DNA of 64,000 nt from Verrucomicrobiota bacterium (lineage in GTDB: Bacteria; Verrucomicrobiota; Verrucomicrobiia; Chthoniobacterales; Terrimicrobiaceae), in assembly GCA_026398255.1 (NCBI GenBank), contig JAPLTG010000022.1, forward strand, positions 1 to 64,000. The letters are read 5' to 3'. The position numbers and the translations under genes are program-made. The notes beneath the pieces were generated by a model. That model worked only from the letters and a program-made list of their open reading frames with translations, did not search any database and was not told the DNA's origin. Below, piece after piece: positions 28,356 through 37,002 of the stretch. Every line of letters begins with the position of its first letter. Within the stretch, counting starts at the first letter, position 1.

Positions 28356-28377
28356 AAATCTGGTAGGGCGCCGAAGT

Positions 28378-29214
28378 TTATTTTCGGGCGGTGACGAAGC
28401 GATTGCGTTCCTGATGGTCAGAATGGGCCAGGACTTCTTGAAATCCCCGGTCATTCAGCATGGAGAGGACTTTTTCAGATTGGTCGTGGCCAATTTCGAG
28501 GGCCAGGAAGCCACCTGGGGAAAGATGCTTGGGAAGTTGGTCCGCCAAACGCTCGATCAGTCTCAGACCGTCATCCCCGCCATCCAACGCGGAGATGGGA
28601 TCCTGCAAAACCTCCCTGGAAAGTCCGGAGATTTCCGCCGTCGGGATGTAGGGGAGATTGGCGACCACCACATCAAACGAACCTTCCACCGACGCGAGCA
28701 AATCGGATTCGATCAACCCGACGCGCGCCTCGAGTCCATGCCGGGCGCGGTTTTCGGCGGCTAAGGCCAAGGCTTGGGGTAAAAAGTCACAGGCCGTGAC
28801 GCGGGCTTCGGGTTTTTCCAAAGCCAGAGAAAGTGCGATCACCCCGCTGCCGGTGCCGACATCGAGAAATGACAAACCGGAGGAAGCGGATTTCAAAACC
28901 AACTCGACCAATTCCTCGGTTTCGGGTCGGGGGATCAATCCGCGGGCGTCGCAAAGAAACTCGCGGCCGAGGAATTCCACCGTGCCGAGCAAGTGCTGAA
29001 GCGGCACGCCCTCCGAGCGGCGCTTTACGAGATCACGCAGCGGGGCACGGTCCTTTTCGCCAAGCGGACGGTCGAAGGCGAGGTAGAGATCCATTCTCCT
29101 CGGCATTCCGAGCGAATGCGCCAGCAAATGCTCGGCATGGAGCCTTGGGCTCTCGACGCCTTGCTTTTGGAGATAGGAGGTCGCGGCGTTCAAGACTTCG
29201 AGGACGGTCATCAT
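28378..29214 (-). CDS. prmC: Release factor glutamine methyltransferase PrmC
   Basis: From ATG 29214 the protein has 278 residues; the longer frame to 29445 runs into the divergent gene. It has the PrmC N-terminal helical domain (AEHLLAHSLGMPRRMDLYL), QHLLGTVEFLGREF, RPETEELVELVL and the SAM-binding FLDVGTGSGVIALSLA. It methylates the GGQ glutamine of release factors. The substrate-contact motif is NLPY instead of the usual NPPY, which is an oddity. Confidence 0.92.
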   Translation of the reverse strand: MMTVLEVLNAATSYLQKQGVESPRLHAEHLLAHSLGMPRRMDLYLAFDRPLGEKDRAPLRDLVKRRSEGVPLQHLLGTVEFLGREFLCDARGLIPRPETEELVELVLKSASSGLSFLDVGTGSGVIALSLALEKPEARVTACDFLPQALALAAENRARHGLEARVGLIESDLLASVEGSFDVVVANLPYIPTAEISGLSREVLQDPISALDGGDDGLRLIERLADQLPKHLSPGGFLALEIGHDQSEKVLSMLNDRGFQEVLAHSDHQERNRFVTARK

Positions 29215-29301
29215 GGAAAGCGAAGGTGATACGCCATCCAGGTCGCGTTGGAAAATTTTTCCGGCTGTGCGCGTCGAATCCGCGCGCATAATCTTTTTTC
29301 C

Positions 29302-30195
29302 ATGTCCTCGAAAAAAATCCTGATCCTCGGCGGCCGGGGCCGCCTGGCTGCGTCGCTCGCGGAATGCTGGTCGCGAAACCACGAAGTCGTTTCCTGGGGC
29401 CGTGCGGAGGCTAATGTCTCGAATCTCGAAAAACTCCGAACGCAACTCGCCGGAGTGGAGTTTGATGTTTTAGTGAATGGTTCTGGAGCGACGAATGTGG
29501 ATGGCTGCGAAAGCGCCCGGGAGGAAGCGCGGACGGTCAACGCCCTGGCCCCACTGGTCATGGCCGAATCCGCCTCCAAGCGCGGCGCACGGTTCATTCA
29601 CTTCAGCACAGACTATGTCTTCGACGGCAAAAAAGAGGCTCCCTACACGGAGCCCGATCCGGCGAATCCCGGCGGTTGGTATGGCCAAACCAAACTCGAC
29701 GGCGAAAACCTCGTTCTCGCCGATTCGCCAGCGCACCTCGTCGTGCGCGTGTCGTGGGTCTTCGGCCCGGCGAAGCCCTCGTTTGTGGATATGATCATTC
29801 AGCGCGCTCTCGAGAACGACCATGTGGAAGCGGTGGATGACAAATTTTCCGCTCCGACCTACGCGCCGGATGTTGCCGATTGGCTCGAGCCATTTCTTGC
29901 TCAGCCCCTGCCCGGCGGCCTCTACCACGCCTGCAACACAGGTTCCTGCTCGTGGCGGGAGTATGGCGAGAAGGCCCTCGAATTCGCCGCCGAGGCGGGT
30001 CTGGCCTTGAAGACCACGAAAGTCGGAGGCGTTCCCCTCTCGCAGATGAAACAATTCATTGCGCCGCGCCCTGTTTTTTCCATCCTTTCCACCTCCAAGC
30101 TCGCGGCTGCCACGGGAATCACCCCGCGTCACTGGCACGCCGCGCTCCGAGACTACATTTTCGAAAAATATGCATCGCTTCCATCTCGCTCCTGA
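29302..30195 (+). CDS. SDR-family sugar nucleotide reductase (RmlD-like)
   Basis: From ATG 29302 the protein has 297 residues. The Rossmann motif is ILGGRGRLAASLA, and the catalytic YGQTKLDGE (YxxxK) follows FSTDYVFDGK, as in dTDP-4-dehydrorhamnose reductases. These complete dTDP-rhamnose synthesis for envelope sugars. No rmlA, rmlB or rmlC gene is adjacent, so another sugar-nucleotide reductase role is possible. The end overlaps rsmE by 26 bases. Confidence 0.8.
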   Translation: MSSKKILILGGRGRLAASLAECWSRNHEVVSWGRAEANVSNLEKLRTQLAGVEFDVLVNGSGATNVDGCESAREEARTVNALAPLVMAESASKRGARFIHFSTDYVFDGKKEAPYTEPDPANPGGWYGQTKLDGENLVLADSPAHLVVRVSWVFGPAKPSFVDMIIQRALENDHVEAVDDKFSAPTYAPDVADWLEPFLAQPLPGGLYHACNTGSCSWREYGEKALEFAAEAGLALKTTKVGGVPLSQMKQFIAPRPVFSILSTSKLAAATGITPRHWHAALRDYIFEKYASLPSRS

Positions 30196-30922
30196 AAACT
30201 GGGAATCCGCCACGCTCGACGAATCGGAGTCCCACCACTGCCTGAATGTCCTGCGCCTCGAAATCGGCGACCGTGCGACTGTTTTTGATGGTCAAGGCCG
30301 TGAGGCTTCCGCGCTGATCGATTCCAAGAACGGCTCCCGCGTCGTCCTCAAAATCTCAGCTCCAGCCAAAACCCCTCCCCCACCCTGCGCGATCACGCTC
30401 GCTCAAGCCGTGCCCAAGGGAAAAAACATGGATCTCATCGTGCAGAAGGCCGTGGAACTTGGCGCCACACGCGTCGTGCCGCTCCTTTCCGACCGCACGA
30501 TTGTCCAACTCGAGGCGGATGAAATCGCAAAGAAGCGTGAGAAGTGGCAGGCCGTGGCTCTTGAGGCTTGCAAGCAGTGCGGGCAAAATCACCTTCCCGA
30601 AATTGCCGCACCGGTTCCTCCTAGGGAATTCCTCGAGCGCCTCGACAAAAAATCCCTACTCCTCATCGCATCCCTCCAACCCGATGCGCGCACGCTCAAG
30701 GAAGTCCTCGCCGACTATTCTTCGCAGCACGGCCACCTGCCCCGCGAAGTCACAGTATTTGTCGGCCCGGAGGGAGATTTTACTCCGGCGGAAATCGCCT
30801 TGGCCAAAAGCCACGGCTGCCAACCAATTTCTCTCGGCCCGATCATTCTCCGCACCGAGACGGCCGCGATCTACTGCCTGAGCGTGCTCGCGCACGAGCT
30901 GTTTACTCCCGTCAAAGCGTAG
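30170..30922 (+). CDS. rsmE: 16S rRNA (uracil1498-N3)-methyltransferase RsmE
   Basis: From ATG 30170 the protein has 250 residues. It has the PUA-like N-terminal domain (SHHCLNVLRLEIGD) and the SPOUT domain with LAQAVPKGKNMDLIVQKAVELG, FVGPEGDFTPAEI and LGPIILRTETAAIY, the deep-knot SAM site. It methylates U1498 in the 30S subunit. The start lies within the preceding reductase gene, and the end overlaps a convergent gene by 11 bases. Confidence 0.94.
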   Translation: MHRFHLAPENWESATLDESESHHCLNVLRLEIGDRATVFDGQGREASALIDSKNGSRVVLKISAPAKTPPPPCAITLAQAVPKGKNMDLIVQKAVELGATRVVPLLSDRTIVQLEADEIAKKREKWQAVALEACKQCGQNHLPEIAAPVPPREFLERLDKKSLLLIASLQPDARTLKEVLADYSSQHGHLPREVTVFVGPEGDFTPAEIALAKSHGCQPISLGPIILRTETAAIYCLSVLAHELFTPVKA

Positions 30923-31334
30923 GCCCTGGCAACTCACCCAGCGAGGAGGGAAGCGGCTCAGGGGTCTTCTCCGGTTCGGGTTCTGGCTCGGGAGTTGGCT
31001 CCGGGGTCGGAATGTTGCGCACGACGGAGCGCGGACGCTCATAGCGAGGTTCCTCGGCGGACTTTTGCTGGAACATCGTCCAGGCGACAAAAAGAACGAT
31101 CGGAACGACAAGGGCGACCACGGAGAGGAAAAGCGCCCACATCGAACGCCGCGCTGCGACTCTCACGACCGCTTGGGCCAAGGCCTGCTCCCGCTCGGCG
31201 ATCAGCTCGACACAAGCCAAACGCTCGCGGGAACGCTCTGAAAAAGTCGGCGCCAAGGCTTTCAACCGCGCGAGGGAATGCCTCGAGAGGTGCCGTTTTT
31301 CGTTATCCACCAATTCAAAATCGAAGTCGTCCAT
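30912..31334 (-). CDS. Hypothetical single-span membrane protein with Pro-Glu tail
   Basis: A 140-residue protein with a charged cytoplasmic-type N-terminal half (LARLKALAPTFSERSRERL), one membrane span (MWALFLSVVALVVPIVLFVAW) and a proline/glutamate repeat tail (TPEPTPEPEPEPEKTPEP). The tail probably extends into the periplasm. The family is not recognised. It overlaps the end of rsmE by 11 bases on the opposite strand. Confidence 0.55.
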   Translation of the reverse strand: MDDFDFELVDNEKRHLSRHSLARLKALAPTFSERSRERLACVELIAEREQALAQAVVRVAARRSMWALFLSVVALVVPIVLFVAWTMFQQKSAEEPRYERPRSVVRNIPTPEPTPEPEPEPEKTPEPLPSSLGELPGPTL

Positions 31335-31452
31335 GGCGCATTGAGGCTGCTCGTTTTCCTAGGCCCGCCGGCTTGAGGGAGCAAGCGCATTCCCCGTGAT
31401 CGAGGCATTAAGTATTTCCGGTGATGCCCAACGCGTGTAGAAAATCCCGGAA

Positions 31453-32739
31453 ATGCCGAAGAGTTTCAGCCTGTTTCTTGCCATGCGCTACCTTAAGCCT
31501 AAGCGCACCTTTCTTTCGATCATCACGCTGATTTCCATTCTCGGCGTGACTCTTGGGATCATGGTTTTGATTTTAGTGATTTCAGTGATGACGGGGTTCG
31601 AGCAGGAGTTGCGCCGGAAAGTCATCGGCTTCGATCCTCATGTGGTCGTGACCAGCGGCGGGGTTCTAGAAGATTGGGAAAACACTGCGGCCAGCGTGAA
31701 AAAGGACCCCGATGTCGTGGCCGTCGCGCCGTTCGTGCTGGGGCCGGTGATCGCCCAATATCAGAATCGACGACTGGCTCCCAAAATCCGGGGCGTCGAT
31801 CCCGAGCAGGAGCGCGGCGTTGTGGATATCACTCCCTTTATCATCGAGGGCGAATATGATCTTGAGGGGAGCAAAACAATCGTTGGTTCGGAGCTCGCCC
31901 GGGAGTTGGGCGTCACCGTGGGCGAAACACTCACGATTTTCTCGCCGGGAAATTTCCAAGAGATCCTGAGCGAAATCGATCGACTCGAAAAAACCGGTGG
32001 CAAGCCGGAGGACATCGCCTCGCTCAAGCAACTCATCCTGCCGACGGAGCTGGAGGTGACGGGGATTTTTGAGAGTGGACGCTACCTCTACGACAGCGAA
32101 TTTTTGATCGTGCCGCTTCATATCGGGCAGGAACTCTACAACCTCGGCCCGGCAGCCCACGGCCTGGCGGTGAAAACCAAGGATCCCTACCTCGCCGACA
32201 AGGTCCGCAACGACCTCAACTCCCGCCTCGATTCGCCCGCCTATTCGATGAGCTGGATGGATATGAATAAGCAAATTTTCGATGCCATCCGCATGGAGCG
32301 TCAGGTCATGTTTTTCATTCTCATGTTCATCATCCTGGTGGCGGCTTTTGGGATTATGAACACCCTCATCACCGTGACGGTGCAAAAGACCCGCGAGATC
32401 GGAGTGATGAAGGCCCTCGGGGCACGAACGAACCAGATCGTGGGGGTTTTTCTCGCCCAAGGAATGGTTGTCGGAGTTTTTGGCACACTCATCGGTCTCG
32501 GCCTCGGCATCTCGCTCACCCAATACCGAAACGAGGCGAATCATTTTCTTTCACGCGCCTTGGGGGTGGAGGTCTTTCCAGCCTCGGTCTATCAGTTCAG
32601 CGAAATCCCCGCCGAGATTGTCGCGTCGGATGTGGCGATCATTTGCTTGAGCGCGTTTGTGATTTGTTCCGTGGCGGCGCTGATCCCGGCTTGGTTCGCC
32701 GCCAAGCTCGACCCGGTGAAGGCACTTCGCCACGAGTGA
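31453..32739 (+). CDS. LolC/LolE-type lipoprotein-releasing ABC permease
   Basis: A 428-residue inner-membrane permease with the family layout. There is one span near the N-terminus (FLSIITLISILGVTLGIMVL), a large periplasmic domain to about residue 270, then three spans with the conserved KTREIGVMKALGARTNQI before the second. LolCDE extracts lipoproteins from the inner membrane for delivery to the outer membrane. No LolD ATPase gene is adjacent. Confidence 0.9.
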   Translation: MPKSFSLFLAMRYLKPKRTFLSIITLISILGVTLGIMVLILVISVMTGFEQELRRKVIGFDPHVVVTSGGVLEDWENTAASVKKDPDVVAVAPFVLGPVIAQYQNRRLAPKIRGVDPEQERGVVDITPFIIEGEYDLEGSKTIVGSELARELGVTVGETLTIFSPGNFQEILSEIDRLEKTGGKPEDIASLKQLILPTELEVTGIFESGRYLYDSEFLIVPLHIGQELYNLGPAAHGLAVKTKDPYLADKVRNDLNSRLDSPAYSMSWMDMNKQIFDAIRMERQVMFFILMFIILVAAFGIMNTLITVTVQKTREIGVMKALGARTNQIVGVFLAQGMVVGVFGTLIGLGLGISLTQYRNEANHFLSRALGVEVFPASVYQFSEIPAEIVASDVAIICLSAFVICSVAALIPAWFAAKLDPVKALRHE

Positions 32740-32775
32740 ATTGACAATCCCTGCCGCGTTCTTTTTTATCCCCTC

Positions 32776-32928
32776 ATGACCGAACCCGCCAACGACCCGC
32801 AAGATCCGCTCATTCGCATGATTCTGCTTTCTGCCGCTTTCTCCGCCTTCTTGGGCTTCATCGCCACCGTTCTCGTGGTGACGGCAATGATTTCCGCAAA
32901 CTGGAACTTCATGCAGTGGTTGGAGTAG
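32776..32928 (+). CDS. Small 50-residue membrane protein
   Basis: A short open frame of 50 codons, MTEPANDPQDPLIRM followed by one strong membrane span (FSAFLGFIATVLVVTAMIS) and ending NWNFMQWLE. It begins 36 bases after the Lol-type permease stop and overlaps the convergent yihY gene by 20 bases. The charged N-terminus, span and aromatic C-terminus look like a genuine small membrane protein. It has no recognised family, and comparative conservation is needed. Confidence 0.5.
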   Translation: MTEPANDPQDPLIRMILLSAAFSAFLGFIATVLVVTAMISANWNFMQWLE

Positions 32929-33802
32929 TCGCATCTCCCGGGCGAACACCTGCCCCAGCCGCACAGTAGCACCCCCCGAGCAGGATGATTACTCCTGCCA
33001 CATAGACCCACATGAGGGTCAGCATGATCGCCCCGACGGGGCCGTAGATGGCGTTGTAGTTCACGAATTTCGTGACATAGGAGCCAAAGAGAGTTTGCCC
33101 AAGTTGCAAAGCCAGCGCCACGGAGAGTGACGGCAACCAGACTTGGCGAAGATAAATCCGACTTCCCGGCGCCAGCATGTAGAGAGCCGAGAGGGCATAA
33201 ATCATCAAACCTCCCGCTAGAAGGAATCGGGCTCCCGAAAACACCAACGCCAGCACCTCGAAGTGAATGCCCGGCACGAGTTGTTCGAGAAACGAATCAA
33301 AGGATCGCACGGTCCGTTCGCCGGCTTGTAGCACCGCGGGAGCGAACAACCCAAATCCCAGCGCGCTCGCGATGACGAGCATCATGCCCAGATTTTTGAA
33401 CGGAAGTTTCCACCAAGGAAGAAGCACACGATGCCAAGCGCGGTTCACTCCTTGGACCAGCACTTCGAAAAACCGCATCGACCCCCACACGAAAACCAGC
33501 ATGGCAACGGTGCTGACGCCACCTCGAGTCGATTGCAAAGTCGCGGCCATTTTCCACACGAGTTCCTGCTGCGCGGCTTCCATGGGGAAGAATTTCTCCA
33601 CTGTGGAAATCACCTCGTCGGGCCGAACGAACACCGAACCGATCGTGAGCAGCAGCGCAAAAAGCGGCACGAGCGAAAACAAGGCGTAGTAAGCAAACGA
33701 CGCCGCGCGGTGCCCCCCTTCGATCTCGAAAAAAATCTCGAAAGCATTCCAGGTAACATCCCAGAAACGGCGTCCGGTTTTTTTGAGCCACTCGAGGATC
33801 AT
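32909..33802 (-). CDS. YihY/BrkB-family membrane protein
   Basis: A 297-residue protein with six membrane spans and the family features: HRAASFAYYALFSLVPLFAL near the N-terminus and AIYGPVGAIMLTLMWVYVAG near the C-terminus. The family was once called ribonuclease BN in error; its true function is uncertain and transport is suspected. Its ATG overlaps the stop of the upstream phosphatase gene (4 bases), so they form an operon. Confidence 0.88.
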   Translation of the reverse strand: MILEWLKKTGRRFWDVTWNAFEIFFEIEGGHRAASFAYYALFSLVPLFALLLTIGSVFVRPDEVISTVEKFFPMEAAQQELVWKMAATLQSTRGGVSTVAMLVFVWGSMRFFEVLVQGVNRAWHRVLLPWWKLPFKNLGMMLVIASALGFGLFAPAVLQAGERTVRSFDSFLEQLVPGIHFEVLALVFSGARFLLAGGLMIYALSALYMLAPGSRIYLRQVWLPSLSVALALQLGQTLFGSYVTKFVNYNAIYGPVGAIMLTLMWVYVAGVIILLGGCYCAAGAGVRPGDATTPTTA

Positions 33803-35070
33803 GGCTGGGGCTGGCCAGGAAAAAGCGTCTCCCGCATGAGTGAGTAAATTCGGGTGTTGTCGAAGGTCCCCCGGACTTTTTCGGAGTTCTTTCCTGCGGC
33901 ACGGACGAGAATCCCGCCCGAGGTGTCATGGACTGTTCCCCAGACGATGACAAAGGGATGCCGCTCTCCCGAACGATCGGGTTGCGAGAGGAATTGGGAA
34001 CCATCGGAAGCGAGGCTGTAGGGGGCACCATTGGAATCACGAGCATCCAGAGTCTGGTATTTGATCAAGGACGAGGCCGGATTCCCGAGCACATCCATGG
34101 CTCCAGCGGAACTGTCCGCAGCTGTGACGAGAAGCGTATCCTTGTTCCGATCGACATAATCGAGTGCCACACCGAAGGCGTCATCAGCCCGCTTAAGGGC
34201 ATCCAAAGCGCCTTGGGCGTTGTTGAAGTTTGAAAAGTTGTCGCAACCCTCCTCCTCCACCACGAGCAGAAAGGTCTCGTCCCCGAGAACCCGCAGGGCG
34301 ACTTGAGTCATCTCAGCGAGAGTCGGAGCCCCCTCCACATAAGTCGGGAGTTTTTCCGCCTTCATCTGGGCTTCCGAGACATCGTTGAAGGTATCCTGCG
34401 CGGCGAAAATCCCGAGAAGCTTCCGAGTTTTTTCAGGAGTCTCCAGGAGTTCCTTGCGGTCGAATACCACATGGTAGCCGAGCGAGCGGGCTTGTTCGAT
34501 CAGGTCCAACCCATCCTCGCGGAGGCCCTCTGGCGCGTGACGCCCTTTTTTACCCTTGGGTAGGAACCACTCCTCGCCGCCGCTGAGAATTACATCCACA
34601 CCCGATCCGACGAGTTGCTTCACGATCTCGGCGTAATCCTTACGATTCTCGACACTGGTCACGAAGCAAGCCGTGCCAGGCTCCACCCCGCTACCGGAAT
34701 TGACCAAACCCGTTCGAAGACCAGCCTCGATGGCCTCGTGCATGATACTGGCCCGCTGGCCCGAAGCCGCCACCGGACGCCCCTGATTTTTCCCATCCGT
34801 GCCGAAGGCATTGGAACACACTTTCACGCCATAAGCATGGGTGGTGGCGCCCCCATTGGAGGTCGCAGAGAGCGCGTCGGCCATGTGCCCACGATAAACG
34901 GCAATCGCCGGGATCCGGTCCCAGTTCAAATCCGCATCCGGCCCCGCCCAGAAAAATCGCGCCGCCTGCCAGTGCGAAATTCCCGCCCCATCGGGATGGA
35001 TAAAAATCACACTTCCCGCATGAAGATTTGTGAGGGCGAGCAAAACCGCGATGCCTAAGGTGCGAAACAT
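33799..35070 (-). CDS. Alkaline phosphatase family protein, exported
   Basis: From ATG 35070 the protein has 423 residues and a signal peptide (MFRTLGIAVLLALTNLHA). The metal-binding and nucleophile regions of alkaline phosphatases are recognisable: VIFIHPDGAGISHWQAAR, then SATSNGGATTHAYG around the nucleophile, and later TAADSSAGAMD. It should hydrolyse phosphate esters in the periplasm. Lengths and motifs differ from E. coli PhoA, so the exact specificity is open. It is coupled to yihY. Confidence 0.82.
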   Translation of the reverse strand: MFRTLGIAVLLALTNLHAGSVIFIHPDGAGISHWQAARFFWAGPDADLNWDRIPAIAVYRGHMADALSATSNGGATTHAYGVKVCSNAFGTDGKNQGRPVAASGQRASIMHEAIEAGLRTGLVNSGSGVEPGTACFVTSVENRKDYAEIVKQLVGSGVDVILSGGEEWFLPKGKKGRHAPEGLREDGLDLIEQARSLGYHVVFDRKELLETPEKTRKLLGIFAAQDTFNDVSEAQMKAEKLPTYVEGAPTLAEMTQVALRVLGDETFLLVVEEEGCDNFSNFNNAQGALDALKRADDAFGVALDYVDRNKDTLLVTAADSSAGAMDVLGNPASSLIKYQTLDARDSNGAPYSLASDGSQFLSQPDRSGERHPFVIVWGTVHDTSGGILVRAAGKNSEKVRGTFDNTRIYSLMRETLFPGQPQP

Positions 35071-35202
35071 CCGGCGACAATGAGCACCCCCATCCGAGCG
35101 CGCAATTCCGGATTTACGACAAAACCGAACAAACGAGTGATTTGCTTTGCGCCTTGACGCCATCTGATTAAAGGGCTTTTTATAAATCCTCACAAATCAC
35201 CC

Positions 35203-35541
35203 ATGCCATTCGCCCTCCTCTCCACCGCCTCCAGCGGACTCGCCTTACTACTCAGCCTCTGGTTCCTTGTCGGAACTTGGTCCAACCAAAGCTTCGAGAG
35301 CAAACTGCTCAAGCAGCAGGATGAAATCCAAGCCCACCAACTCGCGATCCAAGCCCAGCAGCAGCAACTCCAAGCTCAACAACAACAGATCGAAGGTGCC
35401 GCCCAACTTCAAAATCAAATCGGACCCGCGATGCTGCGAGACCTCGCACAACTTTCCGTCACCAACAAAAACAACAAGATCACCGAGCTTCTCAAAAAAT
35501 ACGGCTTGGAAGTGAACCAAACCCCAGCTCCTACCAACTGA
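35203..35541 (+). CDS. Hypothetical membrane-anchored coiled-coil protein A
   Basis: A 112-residue protein. An N-terminal membrane span or uncleaved signal (LLSTASSGLALLLSLWFLV) is followed by a glutamine-rich coiled coil (QAQQQQLQAQQQQIE) and a short helical C-terminus. It is followed after 4 bases by a gene of the same design, so the pair is probably an operon whose products interact. No family is recognised. Confidence 0.6.
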   Translation: MPFALLSTASSGLALLLSLWFLVGTWSNQSFESKLLKQQDEIQAHQLAIQAQQQQLQAQQQQIEGAAQLQNQIGPAMLRDLAQLSVTNKNNKITELLKKYGLEVNQTPAPTN

Positions 35542-35545
35542 TCCT

Positions 35546-35947
35546 ATGGAAGACTACAACGAACCCGCACCAGAAACCTCCCCTTCGCTGATTGGAAACA
35601 TCCATTTTCTGATCGCGATTTTGGCTCTCGCCTTTTCGGTTTTCCTCTTCGCTCAAATTAGCGCGAACGGACAAGCGTCCCGCTCGATGAAATGGCGCTA
35701 TGACACCATGGATCGCCAACTCACCTCAACCATCGAAGGCGAGAAGCGTTTTGCGGAACTCATCAAACAGCGCGAAGCGAGCGTCCAGCAGGCCCAGCAA
35801 GTCCAGACCCGCTACACCGAGATGCTCAATGATCTCCTCAAACTCGCGGATACCGACAACGACGCCAAGGCCGTGGTCGAAAAATATCGCATCCAGCGTC
35901 AGGACACCCCCCAACCCGCTGCTTCCCAAAAACCCGCCACCCCCTGA
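35546..35947 (+). CDS. Hypothetical membrane-anchored coiled-coil protein B
   Basis: A 133-residue protein with one membrane span (IHFLIAILALAFSVFLFAQI) and then a long helix (RQLTSTIEGEKRFAELIKQR, followed by REASVQQAQQVQ) predicted to form a coiled coil, and a short Pro/Ala tail. It has the same topology and length class as the preceding gene, 4 bases upstream. The function is unknown; a hetero-oligomeric scaffold is a reasonable guess. Confidence 0.6.
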   Translation: MEDYNEPAPETSPSLIGNIHFLIAILALAFSVFLFAQISANGQASRSMKWRYDTMDRQLTSTIEGEKRFAELIKQREASVQQAQQVQTRYTEMLNDLLKLADTDNDAKAVVEKYRIQRQDTPQPAASQKPATP

Positions 35948-35971
35948 TCCGACGGTAACGCCGGTCGCCGC

Positions 35972-36958
35972 GTGTTCATGAAAACCCTGCTCGTCACGGG
36001 CGCAACAGGGTTTGTTGGCAGGAATCTTCTTCTCCGCGAAATTTCGCAGGGAACCCAAATTCTCGCCCCGGTCCGTAACGCCAAAAAACTCCGAGCCCAA
36101 CTCGAGATCGAGGGTTTCGATTCCGCATCCGTTACGCCCCTCGACCCCGAGCCGGAAAACTGGCCCCCAGGCATCCACCCCACCCACGCCCTCCTTTCGG
36201 CCGGCGTTCTCTTCGCGCGGAACCGCGACGAGTATTTCGCCACCAATGTCGATTGGACCCTTCGTATCCTCGAAGCCCTCCCGGAATCGGCACGCGTGGT
36301 GGTTTTATCCTCTCAATCCGCAGGAGGCCCAACGCCCCATGGTCGCGCCGCCCGCACCGAGTCGGATGCCGACACGCCACTCACTTGGTATGGAAAATCC
36401 AAGCTCGCTTTGGAACGAGCCCTCCATGGCCAAAAAAACCGCCGCATTTGCATTCTCCGCCCCCCGATGATCCTCGGCGCGAGAGACACCGCCACCCTCC
36501 CTCTTTTTAAAATGGCGCTTGGCCTGATTCGCACCAAGCCGGGCCTGCGTCGAAAGGAATTCAGCTTCCTCTCCGTCGATGATGTCGTCGAAGCCGTCCA
36601 ATCGGCATGGAGCCTCGAGAGCCCCGGCCCACATTACATCTCAGCGCATCGCACGATCACCGACTGGGAGTTGATCGAAACGGCCGCGCGCGCCGCTGGC
36701 GGCAAAGGGGTGACCCTGCCAATCCCGATCGCCGTCGTAAAAGCCATGTCGCTACTCGTCGATTCCATTCCCTCCCTGCGCCGCTCCGCCCCAAGCCTCA
36801 CCCGCGACCGCGCGAAGGAAATCTGGGCGGACCGCTGGGTGGTGGACTCCACCGCATTCCGTCGAGCCACAGGTTGGCAGAGCCGCCAAGATCTCGCCGA
36901 GGCCCTGAATGGCGCTTTCCGCCACTATGTCCGCGAGGGTCATCTCCCCTCCCCCTAA
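35972..36958 (+). CDS. NAD-dependent epimerase/dehydratase family protein
   Basis: A 328-residue extended short-chain dehydrogenase. The Rossmann motif VTGATGFVGRNLL is at the N-terminus, the active site WYGKSKLALE (YxxxK) lies at about residue 137, and VVLSSQSAGG supplies the serine. The C-terminal part (ATGWQSRQDLAEALNG) is typical of the fold. The likely start is ATG 35972, or 35978 two codons later. The substrate (sugar nucleotide or other) is unknown. Confidence 0.82.
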   Translation: MFMKTLLVTGATGFVGRNLLLREISQGTQILAPVRNAKKLRAQLEIEGFDSASVTPLDPEPENWPPGIHPTHALLSAGVLFARNRDEYFATNVDWTLRILEALPESARVVVLSSQSAGGPTPHGRAARTESDADTPLTWYGKSKLALERALHGQKNRRICILRPPMILGARDTATLPLFKMALGLIRTKPGLRRKEFSFLSVDDVVEAVQSAWSLESPGPHYISAHRTITDWELIETAARAAGGKGVTLPIPIAVVKAMSLLVDSIPSLRRSAPSLTRDRAKEIWADRWVVDSTAFRRATGWQSRQDLAEALNGAFRHYVREGHLPSP

Positions 36959-37002
36959 AATGTCTTGATGCCTCCCCCGCTCGGTTGTCCCATCGGCCGC
37001 TC

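Noticed and set aside
35150-35202. Sigma-70 promoter before the coiled-coil pair (TTGACG followed by TTTTTATAAAT)
   Set aside because: The spacing between the -35-like word and the TATAAA is about 22 bases, too long for a standard promoter.
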